From positions 141,608 through 205,607 of the forward strand of contig CBDAQW010000018.1 in the NCBI GenBank assembly GCA_965199185.1: DNA of 64,000 nucleotides, in the 5' to 3' direction. Position 1 is the stretch's first letter. Each line of letters begins with the position of its first letter. Source of the stretch: Endozoicomonas sp965199185. Lineage in GTDB: Bacteria > Pseudomonadota > Gammaproteobacteria > Pseudomonadales > Endozoicomonadaceae. The position numbers and the translations under genes are program-made. This document shows positions 53,123 to 60,967 of this stretch, one piece after another. The notes under the pieces are model-generated. The model saw nothing but the letters and a program-made list of their open reading frames with translations. It ran no database searches and had not been told where the DNA came from.

Positions 53123-55945
53123 TTATTTCGAATAGCAGTGGTCTATCCCCCCGTCGGTTTCCAGCGTCAGGCGGGAGTCGCACCAGTCGGGTATTTTCGA
53201 CATTTCTGTGTCTAACTGGGCATATGCAGCCTCTGCATGGTCTTCTTTTACGATAACGACCACTTCATCGTGGACAGTCAGGGCAATTTGTCCTTTGCTC
53301 CCCAGCCATCGTTTGAAGCGAACCATTGCTTCCGACATGATGATTCGGGACAGCGCCTGAATGATGTTCTCCAGAAGCAGACCGCCATATATTTTTTTCC
53401 AGAACTTTCCTTCCCAGTATTCATACTCATTGAATGCTTCTGGGTGTTCGATTTCTCGGAGTCCTGGGTAGTTCAGAGCCAGTCCATTGGGTAGTACAAT
53501 GCGTCGATATTCAATCCGCACCGGACCCAGCATATAGGGTTCCATGTTTGGGTTAGCCATATCGAATATAACCCCCTGTAGGCGTTTCCACATCAGGGTG
53601 ATTTTCCAGTTTTTGCGGCGGTAGGTCTGCACAACATTTGTTGCTGCTGCCAGTCCTATGTCCACCCGTTTCCCCATGGCTCCAGAGGCCAGAGTGTGGT
53701 GGAACTTATTGGCACCCATGTTATAGCCCAGCCCGAGACAATTATGAACGATCAGAGGGCCTTTATTGGTGAGTATCGTAAATCTGTTTTTTGGCCCTGC
53801 ATTCAGCAGATCGTAGACTGGCATTTTCTGTTTCCAGTTGAACGATCCTTGTTTCAAGTTCCCTGATTCTTTTTTCTTGATCGCATATCCTTCTTTTGTT
53901 ATTGGCGTTTTGTTGTCGGGTAATAAATCGAATGTTGTTTGGTTCGTATCCTTTACTGTTGTCTTTTCTATCCATTTCCAGTTCTGGGTCATCCCACCCT
54001 TCAACCGTTTGGATGTATTTAAGGAAGTCTGATCGATTTTTTCTCCAGAGGTCGTGGACCTGTATACCCCTTGCCCCGTAATTTTCATAGGATCGGTTTG
54101 TCTGTTTATGGCATCGGGATATTGCGGAGGACAACCTGTTAAGTAAGCGGGTACGGTGCTCATCGTTTGGCATTGCTTCAGCGTATTTCCAGTAGCGTTT
54201 TTTTCTTGCTGCTTCTTTGGCGCAACGGTTGCATCGTGTGGATTTAAAGCGTTTAAAGTTTGCTGTAAGTACTGGATATTCTTCGTTTGGGCTACAGGAG
54301 CATACAACCATAAGGGACGATACACCTCCTCGTTCACCCTGGATGTACCCTGTAACGGTAAGTTTTCCGCTGCGGTGTCCAATGCCTGGGAGAGGATATT
54401 TTCGTCTAGTGCCAGATATTTTGCGTCCTTCCACTGGGTTCCGCACAATATTTTGTGGTCTGGTGTCAGGTTTACCCCCTGAAGTGTAATCGTGTTCTTT
54501 TCCCCTTGGTATATCAATCCCTGATGTGTTACCCATTTTTCTCCATCCCATACGCTATCAGCAATGCTAATGTTTTCGAGTGTTTTAATCCCATTATTAG
54601 TTAGGACTAGCGTGTTTCCAGAGAGACAGGCGACTTTCCCTACAAAGCCTTCGACGGCAAAACGTGGTTCTTTTCTGTTTACTGGATAACCATAGATATC
54701 AGTTGCCATATCGTTGTAGATATCTACACCGCCAGCCAGTGCCTCCAGAAGGTCGTCCTGTTGACAAAACCAAGCGTTCATTCTGCCCTCGATATTCGAC
54801 AAATCCCGAACGGCAACTAAATACCCCTCGGGGGCTTTCAGTGCTTTACGGAGGATAGAACCACGACCGAGGTTTTGTGGATTCTGTTTGTTGGTGCCGC
54901 CCCATCGTCCTGTGTGGGCGGCATGGTAGTTAAGAGGCATGGCAATATTGCCGTGCGGGTTGATATGACTGACAGAACCATGATCAAGTACACGAGCACA
55001 GCGACTGATCTCAGAGTTCGCTTTGGCAGCTATACGGGCTTTCCAGACTGCTTTCAGTTCAGGGTGTTTGTCTTGCAATGCCAGAAATTCCAGATCGTCC
55101 TTTGCCAGTGGGTACTTCATATTGTCTGGGTTTTTCTGAGTCGGGCTGGGTATTTTTTCGATTTTGATGTCGTGTTTTTTCTCCAGTTGGGCAACAAACT
55201 TGTCATTGCTGGACAGGGTTGATTCAGCCCACCCACTGATACGATACCAGCGTTGTCTGTTTCTTTGCAGACGACGCTGGTATTTTTCCAGACGTTCACG
55301 ATCCAGTACGAAAGGACGGTGGATAAACATCTTCAGGGTCATATCCATGACTTCCAGTTCTTCCTGTGGGAATCCCATTTGCCACATTTTTTCAAAGCAG
55401 CCAAAGGTGATTTCTACATCCTGAAGGCAATAATCAGAGATAATCTGTTCCTGTTCTTCATTGAGGTGCCAGATGCCATCGGATACATCGAGGTCTTCCT
55501 TGCGTTTCCACATGGTGGAGTCTTCTGGGAAACAGCGTTTTGCCAGTGCATCAAGGCTGGATGACCGTTGATTCCATAATGCAGCACTCATACCACGGGT
55601 GTCGTAGTACTTGTTAGCGTGGACTCCATGTACCCAGCCCATAATAGCCCCGTCAAACATGGTGTTATGAGCTAATACAGTATGGTCGTTGTTTTCAGGA
55701 AACATTTCTTTCAGGAAGTAGGGCAGGTCATCGTGGCTGACCCATTCAGCAGGGGCACGATCAACCTTGACTCCAACACCATGGGCACGAAAGGGGACTT
55801 CAACCAGACCGTGGGTTTTGGCGTATTTGCTTCCCCGCAGGTATTCTTCATAGGTCCAGTGTTTCAGGCTGTAGCTTGGGCCTTCTGTGCCTTTATTCTT
55901 TCTGCTTCTGAAGGCAGTTTCATAATCCAGAGTAATGAAGCTCAT
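53123..55945 (-). CDS. Family A DNA polymerase with 3'-5' exonuclease, interrupted by an intein
   Basis: The 940-codon frame has an N-terminal DEDD proofreading domain (FITLDYETA with Asp7/Glu9, VLAHNTMFDG, DYCLQDVEITF), then the polymerase: motif A VRDLSNIEGRMN (Asp381), motif B split after GKVA (residue 439), and motif C LTVHDEVVV (His892-Glu894). After removal of intein residues 440-735, extein ends GKVA and CLGLGYNMGANKF join to give the O-helix of a 644-residue, T7-like polymerase. No 5'-nuclease domain. It is the replicative polymerase of the module. Operator 8 is 21 bases upstream. Confidence 0.93.
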   Translation of the reverse strand: MSFITLDYETAFRSRKNKGTEGPSYSLKHWTYEEYLRGSKYAKTHGLVEVPFRAHGVGVKVDRAPAEWVSHDDLPYFLKEMFPENNDHTVLAHNTMFDGAIMGWVHGVHANKYYDTRGMSAALWNQRSSSLDALAKRCFPEDSTMWKRKEDLDVSDGIWHLNEEQEQIISDYCLQDVEITFGCFEKMWQMGFPQEELEVMDMTLKMFIHRPFVLDRERLEKYQRRLQRNRQRWYRISGWAESTLSSNDKFVAQLEKKHDIKIEKIPSPTQKNPDNMKYPLAKDDLEFLALQDKHPELKAVWKARIAAKANSEISRCARVLDHGSVSHINPHGNIAMPLNYHAAHTGRWGGTNKQNPQNLGRGSILRKALKAPEGYLVAVRDLSNIEGRMNAWFCQQDDLLEALAGGVDIYNDMATDIYGYPVNRKEPRFAVEGFVGKVACLSGNTLVLTNNGIKTLENISIADSVWDGEKWVTHQGLIYQGEKNTITLQGVNLTPDHKILCGTQWKDAKYLALDENILSQALDTAAENLPLQGTSRVNEEVYRPLWLYAPVAQTKNIQYLQQTLNALNPHDATVAPKKQQEKNATGNTLKQCQTMSTVPAYLTGCPPQYPDAINRQTDPMKITGQGVYRSTTSGEKIDQTSLNTSKRLKGGMTQNWKWIEKTTVKDTNQTTFDLLPDNKTPITKEGYAIKKKESGNLKQGSFNWKQKMPVYDLLNAGPKNRFTILTNKGPLIVHNCLGLGYNMGANKFHHTLASGAMGKRVDIGLAAATNVVQTYRRKNWKITLMWKRLQGVIFDMANPNMEPYMLGPVRIEYRRIVLPNGLALNYPGLREIEHPEAFNEYEYWEGKFWKKIYGGLLLENIIQALSRIIMSEAMVRFKRWLGSKGQIALTVHDEVVVIVKEDHAEAAYAQLDTEMSKIPDWCDSRLTLETDGGIDHCYSK
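53763..54536 (-). CDS. HNH homing endonuclease nested out of frame in the intein
   Basis: About 257 residues, read in a different minus-strand frame from the polymerase and wholly inside its intein. An N-terminal DNA-binding part (LPGIGHRSGKLTVTGYI, VVCSCSP, STRCNRCAKEA) precedes an HNH core (NYGARGIQVHDLW, ELEMDRKDNSKGYEPNNIRF) and a C-terminal coiled coil. These are standard phage HNH homing enzymes. ATG 54536 has GGAG about 5 bases upstream; ATG 54551 is also in frame. Expected to cut intein-less polymerase alleles. An operator-like palindrome lies 20 bases upstream. Confidence 0.85.
   Translation of the reverse strand: MGNTSGIDIPRGKEHDYTSGGKPDTRPQNIVRNPVEGRKISGTRRKYPLPGIGHRSGKLTVTGYIQGERGGVSSLMVVCSCSPNEEYPVLTANFKRFKSTRCNRCAKEAARKKRYWKYAEAMPNDEHRTRLLNRLSSAISRCHKQTNRSYENYGARGIQVHDLWRKNRSDFLKYIQTVEGWDDPELEMDRKDNSKGYEPNNIRFITRQQNANNKRRICDQEKRIRELETRIVQLETENASLRSAECRAKKQIYDTHQ
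54557..54571. promoter_or_regulatory. Operator-like site 7 inside the intein (ATCAGC-AAT-GCTAAT)
   Basis: One mismatch to the phage operator consensus, within intein codons, just upstream of the nested endonuclease start. It may be functional or chance. Confidence 0.4.
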
Positions 55946-55965
55946 GGCATAGTCCTGTTATAGTT

Positions 55966-55980
55966 ATAAGCATTGCTAAT
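55966..55980. promoter_or_regulatory. Phage operator 8 (ATAAGC-ATT-GCTAAT)
   Basis: One mismatch to consensus, 21 bases upstream of the polymerase start, with TGTAAATATTAGCAAT flank as at operator 3. Confidence 0.7.
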
Positions 55981-55991
55981 ATTTACAAGAA

Positions 55992-56630
55992 TCAATACAA
56001 ACGTGCAAGTGCTTTGACCAGAGATTTCACCAGTTCACGACGCATGTTTTCATCTTCAGCAATAAGCTCTATAATTTTATCCTGGAGGACAGGGCTTCCG
56101 GCAACCGACTCAATCAGACTATCCGTGGTTATATTCTCTTCGATATCTTCACGGATTGTACGAGCGATACCGCTATCGTTTATGGCTTCCTTGACGGCAT
56201 CATCAAACATACAACTTCCAGCAATTTCGTCCCTGAACATGTCTTGGAAATAGAACTCCATTGTAGACTTGATGCTCTTTTCATCCCAGAGGCAGTCTTC
56301 GTTTTTCAGTTCTTGCTGGACGGTTTCCTGAATATCTTCCGGTGTGGGGATTTCTACTTCCGACAGAAAATCCTGAATGCGCCGATCCACATACTGTTCT
56401 GAGAGCGTCACTTCTTTAGCTACTGCAATGACTTTTTCAGAGATCATTTCGCTGTTGTTAATGATCTTTTCGACGATTTCTCCGGCTGCGTAGCCCATGC
56501 GATCATCGACAATTTTCTGAACGTGTTCCGGCGAGTCGGGTTTTTCCCACATTGCTTGAACACGTTTGTCTACAACATTCTTGACCCATTCTTCTGCGCC
56601 TTTGAGTAGGTTGTCGAATAGTGAGTTCAT
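55992..56630 (-). CDS. Hypothetical acidic helical phage protein, 212 residues
   Basis: Strongly acidic, mostly helical protein (LLKGAEEWVKNVVDKRVQAM; RTIREDIEENITTDSLIESV; ELIAEDENMRRELVKSL). No recognised domain. Encoded 5 bases downstream of the next orphan in a coupled series, just ahead of the polymerase promoter. Confidence 0.75.
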   Translation of the reverse strand: MNSLFDNLLKGAEEWVKNVVDKRVQAMWEKPDSPEHVQKIVDDRMGYAAGEIVEKIINNSEMISEKVIAVAKEVTLSEQYVDRRIQDFLSEVEIPTPEDIQETVQQELKNEDCLWDEKSIKSTMEFYFQDMFRDEIAGSCMFDDAVKEAINDSGIARTIREDIEENITTDSLIESVAGSPVLQDKIIELIAEDENMRRELVKSLVKALARLY

Positions 56631-56634
56631 ATCT

Positions 56635-57684
56635 TCAGTCCTTTGTTTCCATATAGAGGTTCATTAAAATGCTATTGGCTGCGGAGAGGGCTTTTTCGTA
56701 GGTTGGGAAAACATCTCGCAGCTCACCTGCGATGAGCAGGCATACCTGTTCCCCTGGTTCACCCTCGCTGTGTAAACTGACAGTTACTTCTGGGCCAGCC
56801 TTTAGCAGTTTTTGCTCGGTGGCTTCGTACAGGGCTATAGACTCAGCTTCTTCCTGTAATTCTTTTGTTCTTTCTTCCAGCATCCATTTCAAGTTTGCTA
56901 CAGCTTGGGAAATGGCGTCGTTTCGTCCAGTGTCTCCCCAGAACCCCCAACAGGAATCTTCAACAGTTTCCTCTTCGTTTTGTACTGAGTAACCGTAGAT
57001 TTCTCCCTGCATGTACTGGTCGAGTAATTCAACCTGATTTTTGAGGAATTTTTCAGCACATTCGTTTAACTGGTTTTCTGACATGCTTTCATTTGCACCA
57101 AATACTCCTTCTTTGGTCAGGGTGTCTTTGGGAATAAAGGTGATGCCAGCGCATCCCGAGTCCCATCCACAGGAGAAACCGGTGGTGTTCACGGTTCTTC
57201 CAGAATGATCGTACATATAGACGGGGAGCCAATAGAATTCATCCTCAAACTCTTTGAACTCCTGCGTTTCATCCTGGTTAAGTTCTTCTGTAACGGGGCG
57301 AAATTCTTCGAGGCATTCAGAGCAGGTATCTATTGTGTTCTTGCCGCCGTATTCTTCCCACTCGATATCACAATGCGGGCACTTATAGCTGTTAAGATAT
57401 TCGGCAAGATCAGGACGGTCATCGTTGATCCATTCCAGAAAAGCAGGAACATCAACGCTCGCTTCTTCGCCATATTCGCCCCCGCGATAATCACGGTGGT
57501 TACTCATGTCGATCCCAAAACCTTTTGGGTGATCCCAGTCAGTGAACGGGTTTAATGGGTCACTGTCGTATTCAATTTTGGCGATCCATTCCATTTCACC
57601 AAAAGTAAAAGAGTATGATTCTTCTCCGTAACCGGTTAAAGCCTGTTGTACCCCTTGCAGGATTTCTTCAATCTTATTCTTCAT
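56635..57684 (-). CDS. Hypothetical phage protein with zinc ribbon
   Basis: 349 residues from ATG 57684, chosen because GAGGTG lies 8 bases upstream; the frame reaches 57786 as shadow. A zinc ribbon (CPHCDIEWEEYGG, then CSECLEEF) is followed by WLPVYMYDHSGRTVNTTGFS, CGWDSGCAGITFIPKDTL and SCWGFWGD, a pattern shared by unnamed phage proteins of Firmicutes and others. Function unknown. Overlaps the upstream gene by 11 bases. Confidence 0.75.
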   Translation of the reverse strand: MKNKIEEILQGVQQALTGYGEESYSFTFGEMEWIAKIEYDSDPLNPFTDWDHPKGFGIDMSNHRDYRGGEYGEEASVDVPAFLEWINDDRPDLAEYLNSYKCPHCDIEWEEYGGKNTIDTCSECLEEFRPVTEELNQDETQEFKEFEDEFYWLPVYMYDHSGRTVNTTGFSCGWDSGCAGITFIPKDTLTKEGVFGANESMSENQLNECAEKFLKNQVELLDQYMQGEIYGYSVQNEEETVEDSCWGFWGDTGRNDAISQAVANLKWMLEERTKELQEEAESIALYEATEQKLLKAGPEVTVSLHSEGEPGEQVCLLIAGELRDVFPTYEKALSAANSILMNLYMETKD

Positions 57685-58375
57685 GGCTATGCACCTCATC
57701 GTAGATTTTGCAAATGACATAATCCATTGAGATACTTTGGCCTGTGCAGGTTCTGCACCAGACCTGTAAACCGAAAAAGTCATCAACTACGGTTTGTCCG
57801 TGCTCTCTCAGCTTGTAGGCAAGGTGGCTGGATACCAGCCAGTGTTCGTAGACTTCCACACCCTGTATGTCGTTTTCCTGAATGCAGGCTTCTACCGCTT
57901 CATCTTCTGAGTCGTACTCGTCGTGACAGGACACATCAAACAGTTTCCACAGGGTGTAGGTTTTTGGCTCATCCCCGCCGTAATGGTTCCGGTCTATTTT
58001 AAAGTTCTCATCTTCGAGGGCTTCGATAGTTTCTTCGAGTGTGTTTTCTTCGCAGGCTATTGTTTCATCGCAAGCGAATTCGATCAGTTCTTCTTTTGAA
58101 TATTCACCCAAGTCTTCCGGTTCAACATTGTGCTCGTCGGATTCGAAATACCAGTATTCCCCCTGTTGAAAGAATTGGTATCCCGCATTTTCACAATCAT
58201 CCTGGTCAGGTACTGTTCTGAACAGGTCGAGAACGTCTTCTTCATTATAGTGTTCGAAAACTCCCTCGAAGACCTTGGGGGCGACTTTGCTGACCAGTTC
58301 GCTCAGACACCAGTGAACATGGGTACTGACATATTCACTGACCTTTCTTTGAAAAGTTGCATCGCATCTATCCAT
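57674..58375 (-). CDS. Hypothetical acidic phage protein, 233 residues
   Basis: Very acidic protein. Its C-terminal part (EVYEHWLVSSHLAYKLREHG, VVDDFFGLQVWCRTCTGQSI, MDYVICKIYDEVH) matches a domain pattern I know from many uncharacterised phage early genes. N-terminal part unique. Function unknown. Confidence 0.75.
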   Translation of the reverse strand: MDRCDATFQRKVSEYVSTHVHWCLSELVSKVAPKVFEGVFEHYNEEDVLDLFRTVPDQDDCENAGYQFFQQGEYWYFESDEHNVEPEDLGEYSKEELIEFACDETIACEENTLEETIEALEDENFKIDRNHYGGDEPKTYTLWKLFDVSCHDEYDSEDEAVEACIQENDIQGVEVYEHWLVSSHLAYKLREHGQTVVDDFFGLQVWCRTCTGQSISMDYVICKIYDEVHSHEE

Positions 58376-58377
58376 TG

Positions 58378-59337
58378 TTATTTGTCCTTTTTGAGTGTGT
58401 GTGGATCGACCCCACGGCCTACAAAGGTGTCTTTTACCCAGACAATCCTGCTGCCGACCGGTTTGTTTATGTGTTCGCCCTGATAAAAGCGTGAGTGCGT
58501 CAGTTGCCTGAAATGCCCTGATCGATAGTGGTCGTTGGGTTTATCCTGCTGGCGATTGCTCTGTGTCTTCAGGGTGAAGTCAGTAGCTCTCTGAAAACTT
58601 CCACCTTCGATATTTGGGCGGTTTTCTGCTGGGAATCCTTCAGTGAGAGCGTCACCTGTCGCCTGTATATAGACATATATCGAGCAGATCAGTTTGATCA
58701 GATGGAATTGGAGAGTTTCTTCCTTCTGGTTGATGGTGCGCTCAGAACCGTCCAGTACTCCCAGTAGTTCAGTAAGTTCTTCGGGTGAATTACAGGCGAC
58801 TGCTTGCCCTAAGAGATGTCGGGGGATACAGACCCTTGTTGGGGTGTCTGCTTTATGGCAAAAGTTGACTGCAATAAACGATTCGCTGTTGTCCTGGGCG
58901 AATTCAGGTGGTTTGTTATATACCTTTTTCAGCATAGGCAGAAAGACTTTGCTTTTGCGGTCTTCGTGCCCCATATCGGTAATCAGGCAGGCAGGAACCT
59001 GTAGCCCTTCGATCTTATACCCTTGGGGAAAGCAGAGCATAAAGGACTCAAAAGGTGGTTCTATGGCCTCTGCCATGGATACGTTGTATTTTGTTTTGCG
59101 TATCCGGTCGATGACTTCTGCTGATTCTGGGAAGATAACAGGGCGAGGTGACAGGTTTCTCCAGTGGTATTCTTCTGCCAGAAAAGCAGCCTCTATCCGA
59201 AGAAAACGCTCTGGTTGGGTACGTGCAATCACCCGCAGGGCTTCTGCATCAGTTATCTTTTTACCGGCCTCTTTTCCATAAAGTTTTCTGACCTTATGCA
59301 GTAAAAAAGGGTAGGTGGTGTACCTGTGCTTTTTCAT
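58378..59337 (-). CDS. Hypothetical phage protein, 319 residues
   Basis: Not a recognised enzyme. N-terminal region is helical and basic; the middle has SFMLCFPQGYKIEGLQVPAC and ESFIAVNFCHKADTPTRVCI; the C-terminus (HYRSGHFRQLTHSRFYQGEH, GSRIVWVKDTFVGRGVDP) is a motif seen in plasmid and phage orphans. Operator 9 is about 35 bases upstream, so it heads a transcription unit with the genes below it. Confidence 0.75.
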   Translation of the reverse strand: MKKHRYTTYPFLLHKVRKLYGKEAGKKITDAEALRVIARTQPERFLRIEAAFLAEEYHWRNLSPRPVIFPESAEVIDRIRKTKYNVSMAEAIEPPFESFMLCFPQGYKIEGLQVPACLITDMGHEDRKSKVFLPMLKKVYNKPPEFAQDNSESFIAVNFCHKADTPTRVCIPRHLLGQAVACNSPEELTELLGVLDGSERTINQKEETLQFHLIKLICSIYVYIQATGDALTEGFPAENRPNIEGGSFQRATDFTLKTQSNRQQDKPNDHYRSGHFRQLTHSRFYQGEHINKPVGSRIVWVKDTFVGRGVDPHTLKKDK

Positions 59338-59371
59338 ATCATCCCCCAGTAATACAAAACATCTCTCATTA

Positions 59372-59386
59372 ATTAGCTATGCTAAT
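59372..59386. promoter_or_regulatory. Phage operator 9 (ATTAGC-TAT-GCTAAT)
   Basis: Perfect palindrome upstream of the 319-residue orphan, overlapping the last codons of the gene before it. Rightmost copy found in the window. Confidence 0.75.
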
Positions 59387-59625
59387 ATTTTCAAATAAAC
59401 TTCTTTTGATGGGACTCTTTTTGCTCTTGTAAATCGTCTGCTTTTCAATCCTGTTTTCATCCAAGCCAGATATTTGTCACAGGCCAGTTCCTGCTTTTTA
59501 CATCTGTCAAAATACACGCAGTCGTTGCAGGGACAACCGCTGGTTTCTGCTTTCGGGTTGTTTTTCCGTTCAGGGCTTTTGGTGGCATTCCATCCCACTT
59601 CCACTGATATAAACAGGTCTTCCAT
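59377..59625 (-). CDS. Small cysteine-rich phage protein, 82 residues
   Basis: Zinc-site-like centre: CPCNDCVYFDRCKKQELACD, five cysteines within 20 residues, followed by a basic tail. The pattern is common in small phage early proteins; function unknown. The start shares its A with the upstream stop (TAATG). Confidence 0.7.
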   Translation of the reverse strand: MEDLFISVEVGWNATKSPERKNNPKAETSGCPCNDCVYFDRCKKQELACDKYLAWMKTGLKSRRFTRAKRVPSKEVYLKILA

Positions 59626-59810
59626 TATTCATCCCCATCACGCCAGTCAGCGGGTACGTCATAACATTGATAGTCACCATCCAGAGAGTCCAGAACCCCC
59701 ATGTTTGGTACGCAGGGTGAGCCTTTGGTGGCGTTGTTGGTTATGTTGGGGCTTTTAAGAATGACGAAATTCAGTGCGCCGCTGAAATAACTGTTAACAA
59801 TAGGTGTCAT
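59625..59810 (-). CDS. Hypothetical small phage protein, 61 residues
   Basis: MTPIVNSYFSGALNFVILK start, then a Cys-containing polar part and acidic end (DVPADWRDGDE). No recognised domain. Its stop overlaps the next start, which supports it being translated. Confidence 0.5.
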   Translation of the reverse strand: MTPIVNSYFSGALNFVILKSPNITNNATKGSPCVPNMGVLDSLDGDYQCYDVPADWRDGDE

Positions 59811-59816
59811 GGCGTT

Positions 59817-60443
59817 CTATCCCTGATTACCGTATTCCTGCCGATACAGGCAGGTACTACAGATGTGAAATTCGTAAAATTCATCGGACTCGTTTGTGGC
59901 TATGCAGTTATTCACAGTGTTTCCCAGTCCTGGGTTACATGCATCACATCCACTATAAGAAAAACTTTCGTCCTCAGTTTGGTAGGTGAGCACCAGATCA
60001 GTTTTACTGTTTTTTAATTTTGCTTCGGTTTCTCCGGTTTCAACCATATCCATTACGGAATGGCATATCTGTGTTGCTATTTCAGGGTCGAGATCGAATG
60101 CCAGATCGCCATATAATTGTTGGCTGAAGTTCTTTTCCCTTACTTCTGCCTCGCTATAACGGATATTGATTTTTTCTGTTTGTGCTGTTCCGTCGATTTG
60201 CAATACATGGGTTTCTGTGATTTTCCCGACCTTATGTTCAAATGCCAATGCTTGTACAGGGTCAGTGAAAAGCTCACAGGATTCGGTAACGCGATATTCG
60301 TCAATACTGTCATCCAGGTCATGCAGTTGGATAAATAAGGTTGCGCCGTCGTATTCACAGCACCCCATTACGTTGCAGTAAGAACGGTGTTCTCTGCACC
60401 AGTAGACGGTGGTTGGGCTTGCTGTTATATCTTTTAAGTCCAT
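59817..60443 (-). CDS. Hypothetical cysteine-rich phage protein, 208 residues
   Basis: N-terminal Cys/His cluster (YWCREHRSYCNVMGCCEYDG) and C-terminal Cys set (SGCDACNPGLGNTVNNC, HICSTCLYRQEYG) suggest two metal sites around an acidic middle. Function unknown. It starts after a weak AAGGAA site. Confidence 0.7.
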   Translation of the reverse strand: MDLKDITASPTTVYWCREHRSYCNVMGCCEYDGATLFIQLHDLDDSIDEYRVTESCELFTDPVQALAFEHKVGKITETHVLQIDGTAQTEKINIRYSEAEVREKNFSQQLYGDLAFDLDPEIATQICHSVMDMVETGETEAKLKNSKTDLVLTYQTEDESFSYSGCDACNPGLGNTVNNCIATNESDEFYEFHICSTCLYRQEYGNQG

Positions 60444-60549
60444 TGTTTAGTTTCCTTACCAAATGGTGGTAGTCATGCCTTGCCCAGCGAGGGCAATAGA
60501 AATCTTCGTCGCAGTATAAGTACCATGGTGTAATAGTTAGTCTTTTCAA
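60355..60549 (-). CDS. Possible small phage protein (TTG start), 64 residues
   Basis: TTG 60549 overlaps the upstream stop, and the frame runs 89 bases into the next gene. The first 35 residues (LTITPWYLYCDEDFYCPRWA) look protein-like, the rest less so. It fills an otherwise empty 102-base gap. Doubtful. Confidence 0.3.
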   Translation of the reverse strand: MKRLTITPWYLYCDEDFYCPRWARHDYHHLVRKLNNGLKRYNSKPNHRLLVQRTPFLLQRNGVL

Positions 60550-60860
60550 TGTGGTTTTCCGTAGTGTGTGTGCATCTGCACCATAAGAGCGTCTTGTAGC
60601 TCCTTATCCACCAGATACACGGTTTTGTTTATTATATGAGCGATGTATTCAGGATGATCTGCCGGTTCCAGTTGAGCTAAAACCAGCACCATTCTTGTTA
60701 ACCACTCGGTTGAATTTTTTTCAATTATGCTCGGGGAAAAATGAGTTTCGATACTGTTGCATCCCGCCAGTATTTTTTTGTAAGTGTCCGAGTCCTGTTC
60801 TATATTTTGGAACTGATTCCGTATGCGGTTTAGTACCGGTTTAGCTTTGGAGGCGGTCAT
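60546..60860 (-). CDS. Hypothetical phage protein, 104 residues
   Basis: Helical protein (AKPVLNRIRNQFQNIEQDSD, EWLTRMVLVLAQLEPADHPE). No recognised function. First minus-strand gene after the only plus-strand gene of the element; 60861-60964 must carry divergent promoters. Confidence 0.65.
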   Translation of the reverse strand: MTASKAKPVLNRIRNQFQNIEQDSDTYKKILAGCNSIETHFSPSIIEKNSTEWLTRMVLVLAQLEPADHPEYIAHIINKTVYLVDKELQDALMVQMHTHYGKPH

Positions 60861-60967
60861 AGAAAGCCTTTTTATTGTTTTTTGTACCAGTATTGCTGTT
60901 ATTTGTACTTCCCCTGTTATAGGGGATGGTCTACTTCCTGCTACTTGTCGTATATTAGGGGGTTTTG

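Larger units (their letters stand above)
53741..54628 (-). other. Intein in polymerase motif B (296 residues)
   Basis: Self-splicing insert starting at Cys1 (CLSGNTLVLTNNG; block A) with block B GVNLTPDHKILCG (Thr and His). It ends with block F MPVYDLLNAGPKNRFTIL and block G GPLIVHN before Cys+1. All splicing residues (Cys1, TxxH, terminal His-Asn, Cys+1) are present, so splicing should work. Between blocks B and F, about 190 residues in the polymerase frame are Gln/Thr/Asn/Lys-rich and look like no known domain. In that interval the DNA encodes an HNH endonuclease in another frame. Confidence 0.92.

Noticed and set aside
53763..54551. Endonuclease simply being in frame with the intein through sequencing errors
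   Set aside because: It would need two compensating indels, and the polymerase frame would then have no reason to be open across about 190 codons. Kept as the main test for finding 1.
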